Source: Aquirhabdus sp. (GTDB lineage: Bacteria; Pseudomonadota; Gammaproteobacteria; Pseudomonadales; Moraxellaceae). From it: 49,002 nt of DNA. Below, in pieces: positions 27,107 through 34,807 of the stretch. Every line of letters begins with the position of its first letter. The first letter of the stretch is position 1. Location: positions 1-49,002 of the forward strand of contig JASLGO010000007.1 of assembly GCA_030150135.1 (NCBI GenBank). Direction: 5' to 3'. The notes under the pieces were generated by a model. It did not search any database. It saw only the letters and a list, made by a program, of their open reading frames with translations, and was not told the origin of the DNA. The position numbers and the translations under genes are program-made.

Positions 27107-27149
27107 CTCACATTCCATAGAAACATCCAATATCGCTATGGAGTGTGAG
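27107..27149. repeat. Strong 14-bp hairpin upstream of the AdeT-like gene
   Basis: CTCACATTCCATAG (27107-27120) pairs with CTATGGAGTGTGAG (27136-27149) with a single G-T mismatch, around a 15-nt loop. It lies between the DUF3108 stop and the AdeT-like start on the same strand. No T-run follows on either strand, so it is not a classic terminator. It may be a leader structure or a protein-binding site. Confidence 0.55.
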
Positions 27150-27173
27150 TTAGTTCTCGTTATTGACTTTAAC

Positions 27174-27923
27174 CTATTTATTATTCGAGTGGTAGCTGGT
27201 TAAACTGAGATCATAAGATAAGCTTCCATCGTCCTGATGGACACGGACTGGTAGGTAATCCAGTTTTGGTGCTAGCCAAAAATATGTTTTACGTTTTTCA
27301 CTATCCTGAACTAATCGAATCTTAATAGTGTCATAGTCACCTGCGTCAGTTTGGACTTTTTCTTCACCTTCATTCACGAAGCTGATTTTTTTAATACCTT
27401 TATCATCCGCCAGCAAATATGAAGGTTTGAGTTGTTTGTGTTTGATGTCTTCACGCACTTGAAGTTCTAAATTCAGCATATCTAACATGCCAGCTTGAGC
27501 AGGGTAGCTGCTGTCGCCATTTTTATTATGAGCAGAGACCAGTTGCTTTGCCCAATCGACTTTAAAACCAGTATCTATATTTTTATTTAAAAAATTAAAA
27601 GTGTAGGCATGATCTAATGTTTGTAGATCGATTGAAGTATTGTCTGAAGAGTTGACTTTGAAGTGGCTTACTTCGCTGGCATTGGCGAGGGATGCAACAC
27701 TTGCCTTGAAGTTATAACTCCAAATGTTGTCTTGTTTGGACAGTGTACGAGTTGCATTACCTGTCAACAGACCAGCGATATTGAAACTATAATTTGCTTG
27801 AAAAGGTTCAAGTGCATAAGCATTGCCCAATGCTAATGTAGCGCATAGTGGAAGTACGTATGTGCGTATATGAAGCTTTTTCAATATGCGTGTTATCGCT
27901 GGAATGGTTAATTTTTGAGACAT
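27174..27923 (-). CDS. DUF3108 periplasmic protein
   Basis: A 249-aa protein with an N-terminal export signal (hydrophobic YVLPLCATLALGNAYA, cleavage near residue 37) preceded by a rather long basic n-region. The mature start LEPFQANYSFNIAGLLTGNATRTL and later KTYFWLAPKLDYLPVRVHQDDG match DUF3108, a beta-rich periplasmic family. No enzymatic role is known. It lies divergent from amtB; 313 bp separate their starts. GGAG precedes the ATG at about 12 bases. Confidence 0.85.
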   Translation of the reverse strand: MSQKLTIPAITRILKKLHIRTYVLPLCATLALGNAYALEPFQANYSFNIAGLLTGNATRTLSKQDNIWSYNFKASVASLANASEVSHFKVNSSDNTSIDLQTLDHAYTFNFLNKNIDTGFKVDWAKQLVSAHNKNGDSSYPAQAGMLDMLNLELQVREDIKHKQLKPSYLLADDKGIKKISFVNEGEEKVQTDAGDYDTIKIRLVQDSEKRKTYFWLAPKLDYLPVRVHQDDGSLSYDLSLTSYHSNNK

Positions 27924-28236
27924 TGCGAACTTCTACTCCAAAATATATTGTCCCATCATAAAATGATTAGATGGTTCAATCCGTAAAAAATCGTTGTATT
28001 TATAAAGTGCTCTCGCTACACCGCAAAATAAGTGCAAAAAATACGCATAAATTCTGGAAAAGGCTCTTGTTTCAGAGCACTAATTTCGGGCAATATGACG
28101 AACTTTTTTGGTGCCTTTCACTATTTTATGAAGACACGGGGTTGGGCGTGAATGACCGTTTTCATAAGACTAAAAATGTCGATTAAACAACTGAGCAATG
28201 TGCGAAGTTAAACGATTTATGCTTTTGGGGATTGAA
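27924..28236. other. Intergenic region between DUF3108 and amtB
   Basis: This 313-bp AT-rich gap must hold the divergent promoters of the two genes. The only clear structure is an 8-bp inverted repeat, AGTGCTCT (28006-28013) and AGAGCACT (28074-28081), 60 bases apart. No sigma-54 promoter of the form TGGCAC-N5-TTGC was found, although amtB genes are often nitrogen-controlled. No convincing small gene is present. Confidence 0.6.
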
Positions 28237-29427
28237 ATGATTAATAGTAATGACGTCCTATTTGTTCTATTAGGTGCAGTCATGATTTTGGCAATGCATG
28301 CAGGTTTTGCATTTCTAGAATTAGGCACTGTCCGAGTAAAGAATCAAGTCAATGCGCTTGGAAAAATCATGACAGATTTTTCTATTTCGACAATTGCTTA
28401 TTTCTTCATTGGCTATTGGGTTGCTTATGGCGTCACGTTCTTTGATTCTGCAAGCATTCTAACAGTCGATAAAGGATATGGCTTAGTCAAATTCTTCTTT
28501 TTATTAACATTTGCTGCTGCAATTCCTGCCATTATTTCTGGTGGCATTGCTGAACGTGCTAAGTTTCATCCTCAATCTGTTGCAACATTTTTCCTTGTTG
28601 CACTGGTTTATCCGTTTTTTGAAGGGATCAGCTGGAATAATAATTTTGGTGTACAAGATTGGTTAACAAAGACTTTTGGCTATCCTTTTCATGATTTTGC
28701 GGGTTCAGTAGTTGTGCATGCGGTTGGTGGCTGGATTGCTCTGGTCGCAGTATTGTTATTGGGTGCACGTCATGGACGTTATAGCAAAGATGGTCGAATT
28801 TCAGCTCATCCACCGTCATCAATTCCATTCTTGGCACTGGGTTCATGGATTCTTATTGTTGGTTGGTTTGGCTTTAACGTCATGAGCGCACAACGTTTGG
28901 ATGCAATCTCTGGCTTGGTTGCAATCAACTCATTAATGGCAATGGTTGGTGGTACGTTAGCTGCAAACTTTGCTGGAAAAAATGACCCTGGTTTTATGCA
29001 TAACGGTCCATTAGCAGGGCTGGTTGCAATTTGTGCTGGTTCGAATGTTGTGCATCCTTTAGGTGCGTTAGTCATCGGAGCAATTGCTGGCGGACTCTTT
29101 GTGTATTTGTTCACCTTTACCCAAAATCGTTTGAAAATTGACGACGTATTGGGTGTATGGCCGTTACATGGCGTATGTGGTGCATGGGGTGGTATTGCTG
29201 CTGGTATTTTTGGCATTAAAGCTCTAGGTGGTTTAGGTGATGTATCGATTTGGTCTCAGATTATCGGTACATTCATGGGTATTGCGATTGCTGTTGTAGG
29301 TGGATTTGTTGTTTATGGCATATTAAAAGCCATTATGGGGCTGCGCCTAACACCAGAAGAAGAGTATTACGGTGCGGATCTGACGATCCATAAAGTATCT
29401 TCAACGTTTGATCGCGAAACGTTCTAA
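28237..29427 (+). CDS. amtB: Ammonium transporter Amt/AmtB
   Basis: A 396-aa ammonium channel of the inner membrane, with eleven predicted helices. The twin pore histidines are His161 in VVVHAVGGW and His311 in PLHGVCGAWGG, with the preceding Asp153 in HDFAGS, all conserved in Amt proteins. The start is the ATG after GGGGATTGAA; upstream in-frame starts would add only charged, unconserved residues. There is no signal peptide, and no glnK gene lies next to it, unlike in many bacteria. A strong terminator follows. Confidence 0.94.
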   Translation: MINSNDVLFVLLGAVMILAMHAGFAFLELGTVRVKNQVNALGKIMTDFSISTIAYFFIGYWVAYGVTFFDSASILTVDKGYGLVKFFFLLTFAAAIPAIISGGIAERAKFHPQSVATFFLVALVYPFFEGISWNNNFGVQDWLTKTFGYPFHDFAGSVVVHAVGGWIALVAVLLLGARHGRYSKDGRISAHPPSSIPFLALGSWILIVGWFGFNVMSAQRLDAISGLVAINSLMAMVGGTLAANFAGKNDPGFMHNGPLAGLVAICAGSNVVHPLGALVIGAIAGGLFVYLFTFTQNRLKIDDVLGVWPLHGVCGAWGGIAAGIFGIKALGGLGDVSIWSQIIGTFMGIAIAVVGGFVVYGILKAIMGLRLTPEEEYYGADLTIHKVSSTFDRETF

Positions 29428-29445
29428 GTTATATTGATCTATAAG

Positions 29446-29496
29446 AAATCCTACTGAATGAACATCAATTTGCTTCTTTCAGTAGGATTTTTTTTG
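29446..29496 (+). terminator. Intrinsic terminator of amtB
   Basis: AAATCCTACTGAA (29446-29458) pairs perfectly with TTCAGTAGGATTT (29478-29490), giving a 13-bp stem with a 19-nt loop, followed by a long T-run. It lies 18 bases after the amtB stop and just before the converging LLM oxidoreductase gene ends. Confidence 0.9.
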
Positions 29497-29516
29497 TGAA
29501 ATTTTGGATATAAATT

Positions 29517-30518
29517 TTAACGCAGGCGACTGACGATATCGAATGCTCGTAAACGATGTGCATGTTCGTATGAATCTGAAACAAACATGAATTCATCCGC
29601 ATCTGTCTCTGCAAGTAACTTTTCAAGTTTGATTTTTACAGTTTCAGGACTTCCGATGACTGCAACTTGTAAGAATGCTTCTACCGCAGCTTTTTCTGCC
29701 GGTGACCATTGCGCTTCAAGTTCAGCATTTGCAATCGGTGGACGTAGCTCTAAACTTTGTCCGCGCATCAACGCAAGGATGCGTTGTTTTGACGTTGTTG
29801 CTAGAAATTTTGCTTCTTCATCTGTTGGTGCAGCAATAAGCGGAACCCCCAGACATAGATAAGGCTCCTTTAATACATTTGATGGTTGAAATTGACTGCG
29901 ATACACACGAATTGCATCGTGCATCATTCGTGGTGCAAAGTGCGATGCAAAAGCATATGGCAAACCCAATTGCGCTGCTAGTTGAGCACTGAATAGACTT
30001 GATCCCAATAACCAGACGGGAACGTTCGTACCCGCACCAGGTGTTGCGATGACGCGTTGATCAGATTCAGGGGGCGTGAGATAAGCGCGTAATTCAGCAA
30101 CTTGATTTGGGAAATCCTCCCCATTTCCTAAGCGATCTCGTCGTAATGCTCGCATTGTGACTTGATCTGTCCCTGGTGCTCGACCTAATCCCAGATCAAT
30201 TCGATTGGGGTAGAGTGTTGCTAATGTGCCAAAGTTTTCGGCAACAACCAGTGGCGCATGATTGGGTAACATAATGCCACCAGAACCAACGCGAATTTTT
30301 TGTGTTCCTGCCGCGATATATCCGACCAGAACAGCAGTTGCTGAGCTCGCAATACCTTGCATATTGTGGTGTTCAGCCAACCAAAAACGAGTAAAACCTA
30401 AACTTTCTAAATGTCGTGCTAAATCTAGTGAATTATGCAATGCTTGCGCAATTGTATCACCTGCACGCACAGGGACGAGATCGAGCATAGAAAATGCAAC
30501 ATCAGATAAATTACCCAT
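29517..30518 (-). CDS. LLM-class flavin-dependent oxidoreductase
   Basis: A 333-aa TIM-barrel protein of the bacterial luciferase-like superfamily, closest in appearance to the YhbW/MsnO8 group. Family segments are FSMLDLVPVRAGDTIAQAL (9-27), GFTRFWLAEHHNMQGIASS (41-59), GSGGIMLPNHAPLVVAENFGTL (78-99) and RIDLGLGRAPGTDQ (106-119). These enzymes use reduced FMN from a partner reductase; none is adjacent. Substrate unknown. The ATG is preceded by a weak GAGAA site. Cytoplasmic. Confidence 0.9.
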   Translation of the reverse strand: MGNLSDVAFSMLDLVPVRAGDTIAQALHNSLDLARHLESLGFTRFWLAEHHNMQGIASSATAVLVGYIAAGTQKIRVGSGGIMLPNHAPLVVAENFGTLATLYPNRIDLGLGRAPGTDQVTMRALRRDRLGNGEDFPNQVAELRAYLTPPESDQRVIATPGAGTNVPVWLLGSSLFSAQLAAQLGLPYAFASHFAPRMMHDAIRVYRSQFQPSNVLKEPYLCLGVPLIAAPTDEEAKFLATTSKQRILALMRGQSLELRPPIANAELEAQWSPAEKAAVEAFLQVAVIGSPETVKIKLEKLLAETDADEFMFVSDSYEHAHRLRAFDIVSRLR

Positions 30519-30665
30519 AGAGTTCTCACGAATAGCATGTGTTTTTTTAATAATCCAAACTGATTTTTACAAAAATTAGGCTAGTATACGCCAACAACAT
30601 TAAAAAAATGCCTACATTATAAACGCATTAATATGTAATTCATTGATATTAGCTGTTCTTCTTTG

Positions 30666-30693
30666 TTGCATTTGCATTTTTTTACTGTATAAA
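30666..30693 (+). promoter_or_regulatory. Promoter of the DUF805 gene
   Basis: TTGCAT, a 16-bp spacer and TATAAA make a good sigma-70 promoter, which predicts a leader of about 110 nt before the start codon. Within that leader ACTGCC (30739-30744) can pair with GGCAGT (30775-30780), enclosing a smaller TCGG-ATG-CCGA hairpin. Confidence 0.6.
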
Positions 30694-30811
30694 CGAACGC
30701 ATGGCATTTTTATATTTCGAGCCATCTTACTAAAGCAGACTGCCGACTCGGATGCCGATTCAGTGTCATAGTTAGGCAGTACGATTTAAAACTTAAAAAT
30801 GGAGAATAATG

Positions 30812-31156
30812 ATGAATTGGTTTTTAGATGCGATAAAGAATAAATATGCGCAATTTGATGGTCGTGCACAGCGCGAAGAGTATTGGATGTACTTCTTATT
30901 TTACATTATCTCTTATATCGTGGTTGCATTCGTTAGCTATATTTTACACATGCCGTTTTTAGTAGTGATTTTTATTTTAGCGATATTAATGCCGAGTATT
31001 GCTATAACTACTCGTCGTTTACATGATATTAATCGCAGTGGTTGGTGGCAGCTATTGGGTCTTATCCCAATTATTGGTGGGATTATTTTATTGATTTGGT
31101 ACGTTACAGATAGTGATTCTGGAAGTAACCAGTATGGCCCTAATCCAAAAGCCTAA
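30812..31156 (+). CDS. DUF805 membrane protein
   Basis: A 114-aa inner-membrane protein of the DUF805 family (YhaH/YhaI-like). The family opening NWFLDAIKNKYAQFDGRAQREEYWMYFLFY is followed by helices at about 25-45, 50-66 and 84-102, with the conserved TTRRLHDINRSGWWQLL (about 66-82) and a C-terminal DSDSGSNQYGPNP. The ATG seven bases after GGAG is chosen; another ATG directly before it is nearly equivalent. Function unknown. A terminator follows. Confidence 0.92.
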   Translation: MNWFLDAIKNKYAQFDGRAQREEYWMYFLFYIISYIVVAFVSYILHMPFLVVIFILAILMPSIAITTRRLHDINRSGWWQLLGLIPIIGGIILLIWYVTDSDSGSNQYGPNPKA

Positions 31157-31175
31157 ATAAATCTGAAAGACAAAG

Positions 31176-31208
31176 AAGCCATTTCTATCGAATAGGAATG
31201 GCTTTTTT
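31176..31208 (+). terminator. Intrinsic terminator after the DUF805 gene
   Basis: AAGCCATT and AATGGCTT, extended by CTAT and ATAG past a mismatched pair, form a stable stem with a 3-nt loop, followed by a T-run. It also precedes the end of the converging ndh gene, so it may serve both. Confidence 0.88.
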
Positions 31209-31230
31209 ATTGGTGTTTTAACTTACAGTA

Positions 31231-32568
31231 TTAATGCAGCTTCAACGTGGGTCCAGAAGTGCGTGAAAGTAGATCTTTACTCATTAAAACCCCAGTTTTA
31301 AATACACCATGCAACGCCACTTGATGGAGACGATAAAGTGATAAGTACATGATGCGAGCAAAAAAGCCTTGCACATTGATCTTATTCACTAAGTTACCAA
31401 CAGTATTTGTATCTCCTAAAGAAATCAGCGAACCTTTATCACTAAACGTAAAAGTAGGAAGTGGCTTACCTGCGAGCTTGGCTTTTAGAATTTTTGCTAA
31501 GGCAATCGCTTGTTGGTTCGCGACTTGAGCACGTGGTGGGACAGGGCGCTCTGCACCGTCAGGGATGTAACATGCACAATCGCCGAAAGCAAAAATAGAG
31601 TCATCGCGTGTGGTTTGCAAAGTCGGTTTAACGACTAACTGATTAATGCGGTTAGTTTCCAGACCCGCAATGTCTTTAAGAATATCGGGTGCTTTAATCC
31701 CAGCTGACCACACTTTCAATGTCGCGGGAATTAGAACTCCACCATCACATTCAACTGAATCAGGATGGATTGCAACAACGCGTCGACTTGTCATCACGTT
31801 GACTCCAAAATCAACGAGTTGCTGATTTGCTGCTGCTGAATTTTGTTTTGATAGAACTGGTAAAATTCGATCTGCGGCTTCAATCAAAGTAATGCTGACA
31901 TTACTCGGATCAATGCTATTTAATCCATAGCGAATAAACTCATGTGTTGCATGATGTAATTCAGCAGCTAACTCAACCCCCGTTGCGCCCGCACCAATAA
32001 TCGCAATGTTTAAAGCTTGAGGACTTGTGCTATCTAAAGAACGAGCCTGTGCTTGCAGATACAAATTGAGAAATTCACGTTGGAAACGATCAGCTTGGGC
32101 ACGAGAATCAAGGAAAATACAATTTTCCTTTGCACCGACAGTACTAAAGTCATTCGACGTTGAACCAATCGAAATGACCAAGTCGTCATAGCTTAAACTA
32201 CGCTCTGGCGCAATTTCATGTCCGAGACCATCTGTTAGTGGATCGAGAATTAAGCGTTTATTTTCTCGGTCAATACCATTCATTTGTCCGAGATGGAATT
32301 CAAAGTAATTTTTGGATGCATGAGCAAAGTAATTTAATTCATCTTCATAAGAGTTAATCGTACCTGCGGCAACTTCATGGAGAAGCGGTTTCCAAATGTG
32401 AGTGAGTGTTGCATCTACAAGGATAATTTTGGCTTTGCCTGATTTACCAAGACTTTGGCCCAGACGAGTTGCTAACTCCAAACCACCCGCACCACCACCT
32501 ACGATGACAATTCGGTGAAGGGAATTGGATGTTGTGGATTGGGTCGCAGACACAGAAGATTGAGTCAT
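31231..32568 (-). CDS. ndh: Type II NADH dehydrogenase (NDH-2)
   Basis: A 445-aa membrane-associated flavoenzyme that passes electrons from NADH to quinone without pumping protons. It has an FAD-binding motif IVIVGGGAGGLELATRLG (20-37), a second dinucleotide motif IIGAGATGVELAAELHH near 190-206, and the FAD-contacting FAFGDCACYIPDG near 328-340. C-terminal residues form the amphipathic membrane-binding part. The start is the ATG eight bases after AAGG; ten codons upstream are open but unconserved. A 21-bp motif lies 94 bp upstream and recurs before icd. Confidence 0.92.
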   Translation of the reverse strand: MTQSSVSATQSTTSNSLHRIVIVGGGAGGLELATRLGQSLGKSGKAKIILVDATLTHIWKPLLHEVAAGTINSYEDELNYFAHASKNYFEFHLGQMNGIDRENKRLILDPLTDGLGHEIAPERSLSYDDLVISIGSTSNDFSTVGAKENCIFLDSRAQADRFQREFLNLYLQAQARSLDSTSPQALNIAIIGAGATGVELAAELHHATHEFIRYGLNSIDPSNVSITLIEAADRILPVLSKQNSAAANQQLVDFGVNVMTSRRVVAIHPDSVECDGGVLIPATLKVWSAGIKAPDILKDIAGLETNRINQLVVKPTLQTTRDDSIFAFGDCACYIPDGAERPVPPRAQVANQQAIALAKILKAKLAGKPLPTFTFSDKGSLISLGDTNTVGNLVNKINVQGFFARIMYLSLYRLHQVALHGVFKTGVLMSKDLLSRTSGPTLKLH

Positions 32569-32662
32569 AGGAAGCGCCTTATAAAAATATGCTTTCAAAA
32601 AAGCAAGTTAAAAAGAAACTGTTTAAATTTAGATCGAATTTAGAACCTTTATATAAATTTAG

Positions 32663-32683
32663 TTATGATAGGTATCATGATAA
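32663..32683 (-). promoter_or_regulatory. Operator candidate upstream of ndh, shared with icd
   Basis: In gene orientation the sequence is TTATCATG-N6-ATCATAA, with 6 central bases ATACCT. The same 15 fixed positions occur in the same orientation 58 bp upstream of icd (38992-39012). It is a near-palindrome and partly resembles Fur hexamers. Binding protein unknown. Confidence 0.5.
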
Positions 32684-32838
32684 TAATATAACAGAAATTA
32701 ATGCATACGATGCAATGAAATGTCCGACAATTTCATCGGATATTTCAATGAGATATTTGAATAAGGTCGCTTCTATGACCTAAAAGACTTATGATAGCGT
32801 CTCTAAATGGTGTGGTTTTAAATAGAGTCTGAGGTGCA

Positions 32839-34677
32839 ATGATGCAACAAAAAAAACCTTTAGAAAGAGACTTGATGGATTCTAACTCTAAACCACCGAT
32901 TGAATACACGTTGTCATTTGAACATGTCGGACAACATCTGATTGATGTCACCCTGAAATTTACGGCACAATCTCAGCAAGAGTTATGGTTACCTGTTTGG
33001 GTGCCTGGAAGTTATTTGATTCGTGAGTTTTCGCGACATGTCAGCACTCCCACCGCGACCACTTTTAATTCAAATGATGCAAAATCCTCTCGCCAAATCT
33101 CTATCGAAAAAATCACCAAAAATCGCTGGCGTTTAGATTGTAATGATGGAGAACATATTGTTGTTCATTATCAAGTTTATGCGTTTGATTTATCAGTTCG
33201 CGGTGCATATTTAGATCATACGCGGGCTTATGCAAATCCAGCTTGTGTTTGCCTTGCGGTTGCTGGACAAGAGAGTTTTTCTACACGCTTAACCATCCAA
33301 TCAGGTCAAGTTTTTGCACAGTTACCAATAGCTTGCTCATTGGGACAATATTCCGCGCCTTTAATCACCGAAACAAACACTACTTACCAATTTATCGCTC
33401 ATGATTACGATGAGTTAATTGATCATCCTTTTGAAATAGCTGAACAAAGTTTAGCAAGTTTTGATGTATTGGGGATTGAACACAAAATTGCGGTATCAGG
33501 TAGGCATCGCACCAACATGCCTAGATTGGTTGCAGATCTTGAAAAAATTTGTCGCTATGAAATAGAGTTTTTTGGCAAAGCTCCCTTTCAAGATTACTTA
33601 TTTATGGTGATGGCGACTGGCTCAAGTTATGGTGGATTAGAGCATCAGAATTGTACAAGCCTCATTACGCCGCGTGAGGATTTGCCTCATGCCAATGAAC
33701 CTGCACAGCCTGCCAGTGCTTATCGACGATTTTTAGGACTTTGTAGCCATGAGTATTTTCATGCTTGGTTAGTGAAGTTCATTCGTCCACAAGAGTTTGC
33801 GATTTTAGATTTAGAGCGGGAAGTGTATACCCGTATGTTGTGGGTATTTGAAGGATTTACATCGTATTACGATGATTTAATTTTATATCGTAGTGGTGTG
33901 ATTGATCGCACAGCTTATTTAGAGTTACTCGCAGAGCAAATTACGCGCTATCAGCAAAATGCAGGACGTGCACATCAGAGTCTCAGTGATTCAAGTTTTG
34001 ATGCGTGGATTAAATACTATCGTCCAGATGAGAATTCACAAAACGCGACGACCAGTTATTATAACAAGGGCGCTTTGGTGGGATTATGTTTAGATTTAAC
34101 ACTTCGTGCGCATGGTAGCTCATTAGACGCTGTCATGCGTGAGCTATATAAACTTGCGCAGCAAAATCAATATTTGACAGCAAATACAATTCCAGATTTA
34201 TGTGAACAATTGATTGGTGATCGTCTCACGAATTTTTGGACGAATTATGTCTATGGTACAACTGAGTTGCCATTAGACGAGATGTTAAGTGCTGTTGGTG
34301 TACAAACAACAGTTGAACAAAAAGTCTGGCCTTTAGGTCTAAAAACAACAGAGTCTCAGCATGGTTTGACAATTCAACAGGTTCTTCGTGATTCTGTTGG
34401 AGCTCAAGCAGGATTAGCGGCTCATGATGTTCTGATTGCAATCGACGGTATTCGTGCAACGACTGCATTACTTGGACAATGGGCTGATAGTGCTGGATTT
34501 AATGCAAATCAATGCGCTGAGGCAGGTACTTCTTTGACTTGTCATGCGTTTAGACGTGATGAACTCATGGTTTTTCAGCTGCAACCTGTAGCATCAGTGA
34601 TGCAGACGATTCGTTTATCTGTCGCAAATCCAGAACAATTAACAGATTGGCTTGCGCCTGTGAATCCGTTATCATAA
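32839..34677 (+). CDS. M61 family metallopeptidase with PDZ domain
   Basis: A 612-aa zinc peptidase of family M61 (glycyl aminopeptidase-like). The N-terminal beta domain has WLPVWVPGSYLIREFSRHV (50-68), a family hallmark. The catalytic HEYFH is at 304-308, with the third zinc ligand Glu338 in WVFEGFTSYYDD. A C-terminal PDZ-like region (about 500-590) contains VLRDSVGAQAGLAAHDVLIAIDG. No signal peptide is visible, so a cytoplasmic location is likely. GAGGTG lies before two adjacent ATG codons. Substrate specificity for N-terminal Gly is known for the type enzyme only. Confidence 0.93.
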   Translation: MMQQKKPLERDLMDSNSKPPIEYTLSFEHVGQHLIDVTLKFTAQSQQELWLPVWVPGSYLIREFSRHVSTPTATTFNSNDAKSSRQISIEKITKNRWRLDCNDGEHIVVHYQVYAFDLSVRGAYLDHTRAYANPACVCLAVAGQESFSTRLTIQSGQVFAQLPIACSLGQYSAPLITETNTTYQFIAHDYDELIDHPFEIAEQSLASFDVLGIEHKIAVSGRHRTNMPRLVADLEKICRYEIEFFGKAPFQDYLFMVMATGSSYGGLEHQNCTSLITPREDLPHANEPAQPASAYRRFLGLCSHEYFHAWLVKFIRPQEFAILDLEREVYTRMLWVFEGFTSYYDDLILYRSGVIDRTAYLELLAEQITRYQQNAGRAHQSLSDSSFDAWIKYYRPDENSQNATTSYYNKGALVGLCLDLTLRAHGSSLDAVMRELYKLAQQNQYLTANTIPDLCEQLIGDRLTNFWTNYVYGTTELPLDEMLSAVGVQTTVEQKVWPLGLKTTESQHGLTIQQVLRDSVGAQAGLAAHDVLIAIDGIRATTALLGQWADSAGFNANQCAEAGTSLTCHAFRRDELMVFQLQPVASVMQTIRLSVANPEQLTDWLAPVNPLS

Positions 34678-34807
34678 TAACAATAAAAAGTATAACAATT
34701 GAGGATGTTACTTGAAGCTGTAGAGGCTTAATTCATCACGGTCTATGGAATGGGTTGTTTTTAATTATGGTTTGAATCATTCAAGCCAGCCACGAGGATA
34801 GATACTG

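Noticed and set aside
27971..28186. 71-aa open frame before amtB
   Set aside because: Low-complexity composition, no ribosome site, and it lies where promoters are expected.
28000..28236. Sigma-54 promoter upstream of amtB
   Set aside because: No TGGCAC-N5-TTGC-type sequence is present on the coding strand.
28806..29216. 136-aa open frame opposite amtB
   Set aside because: Proline/alanine-rich antisense shadow of transmembrane codons, not a gene.
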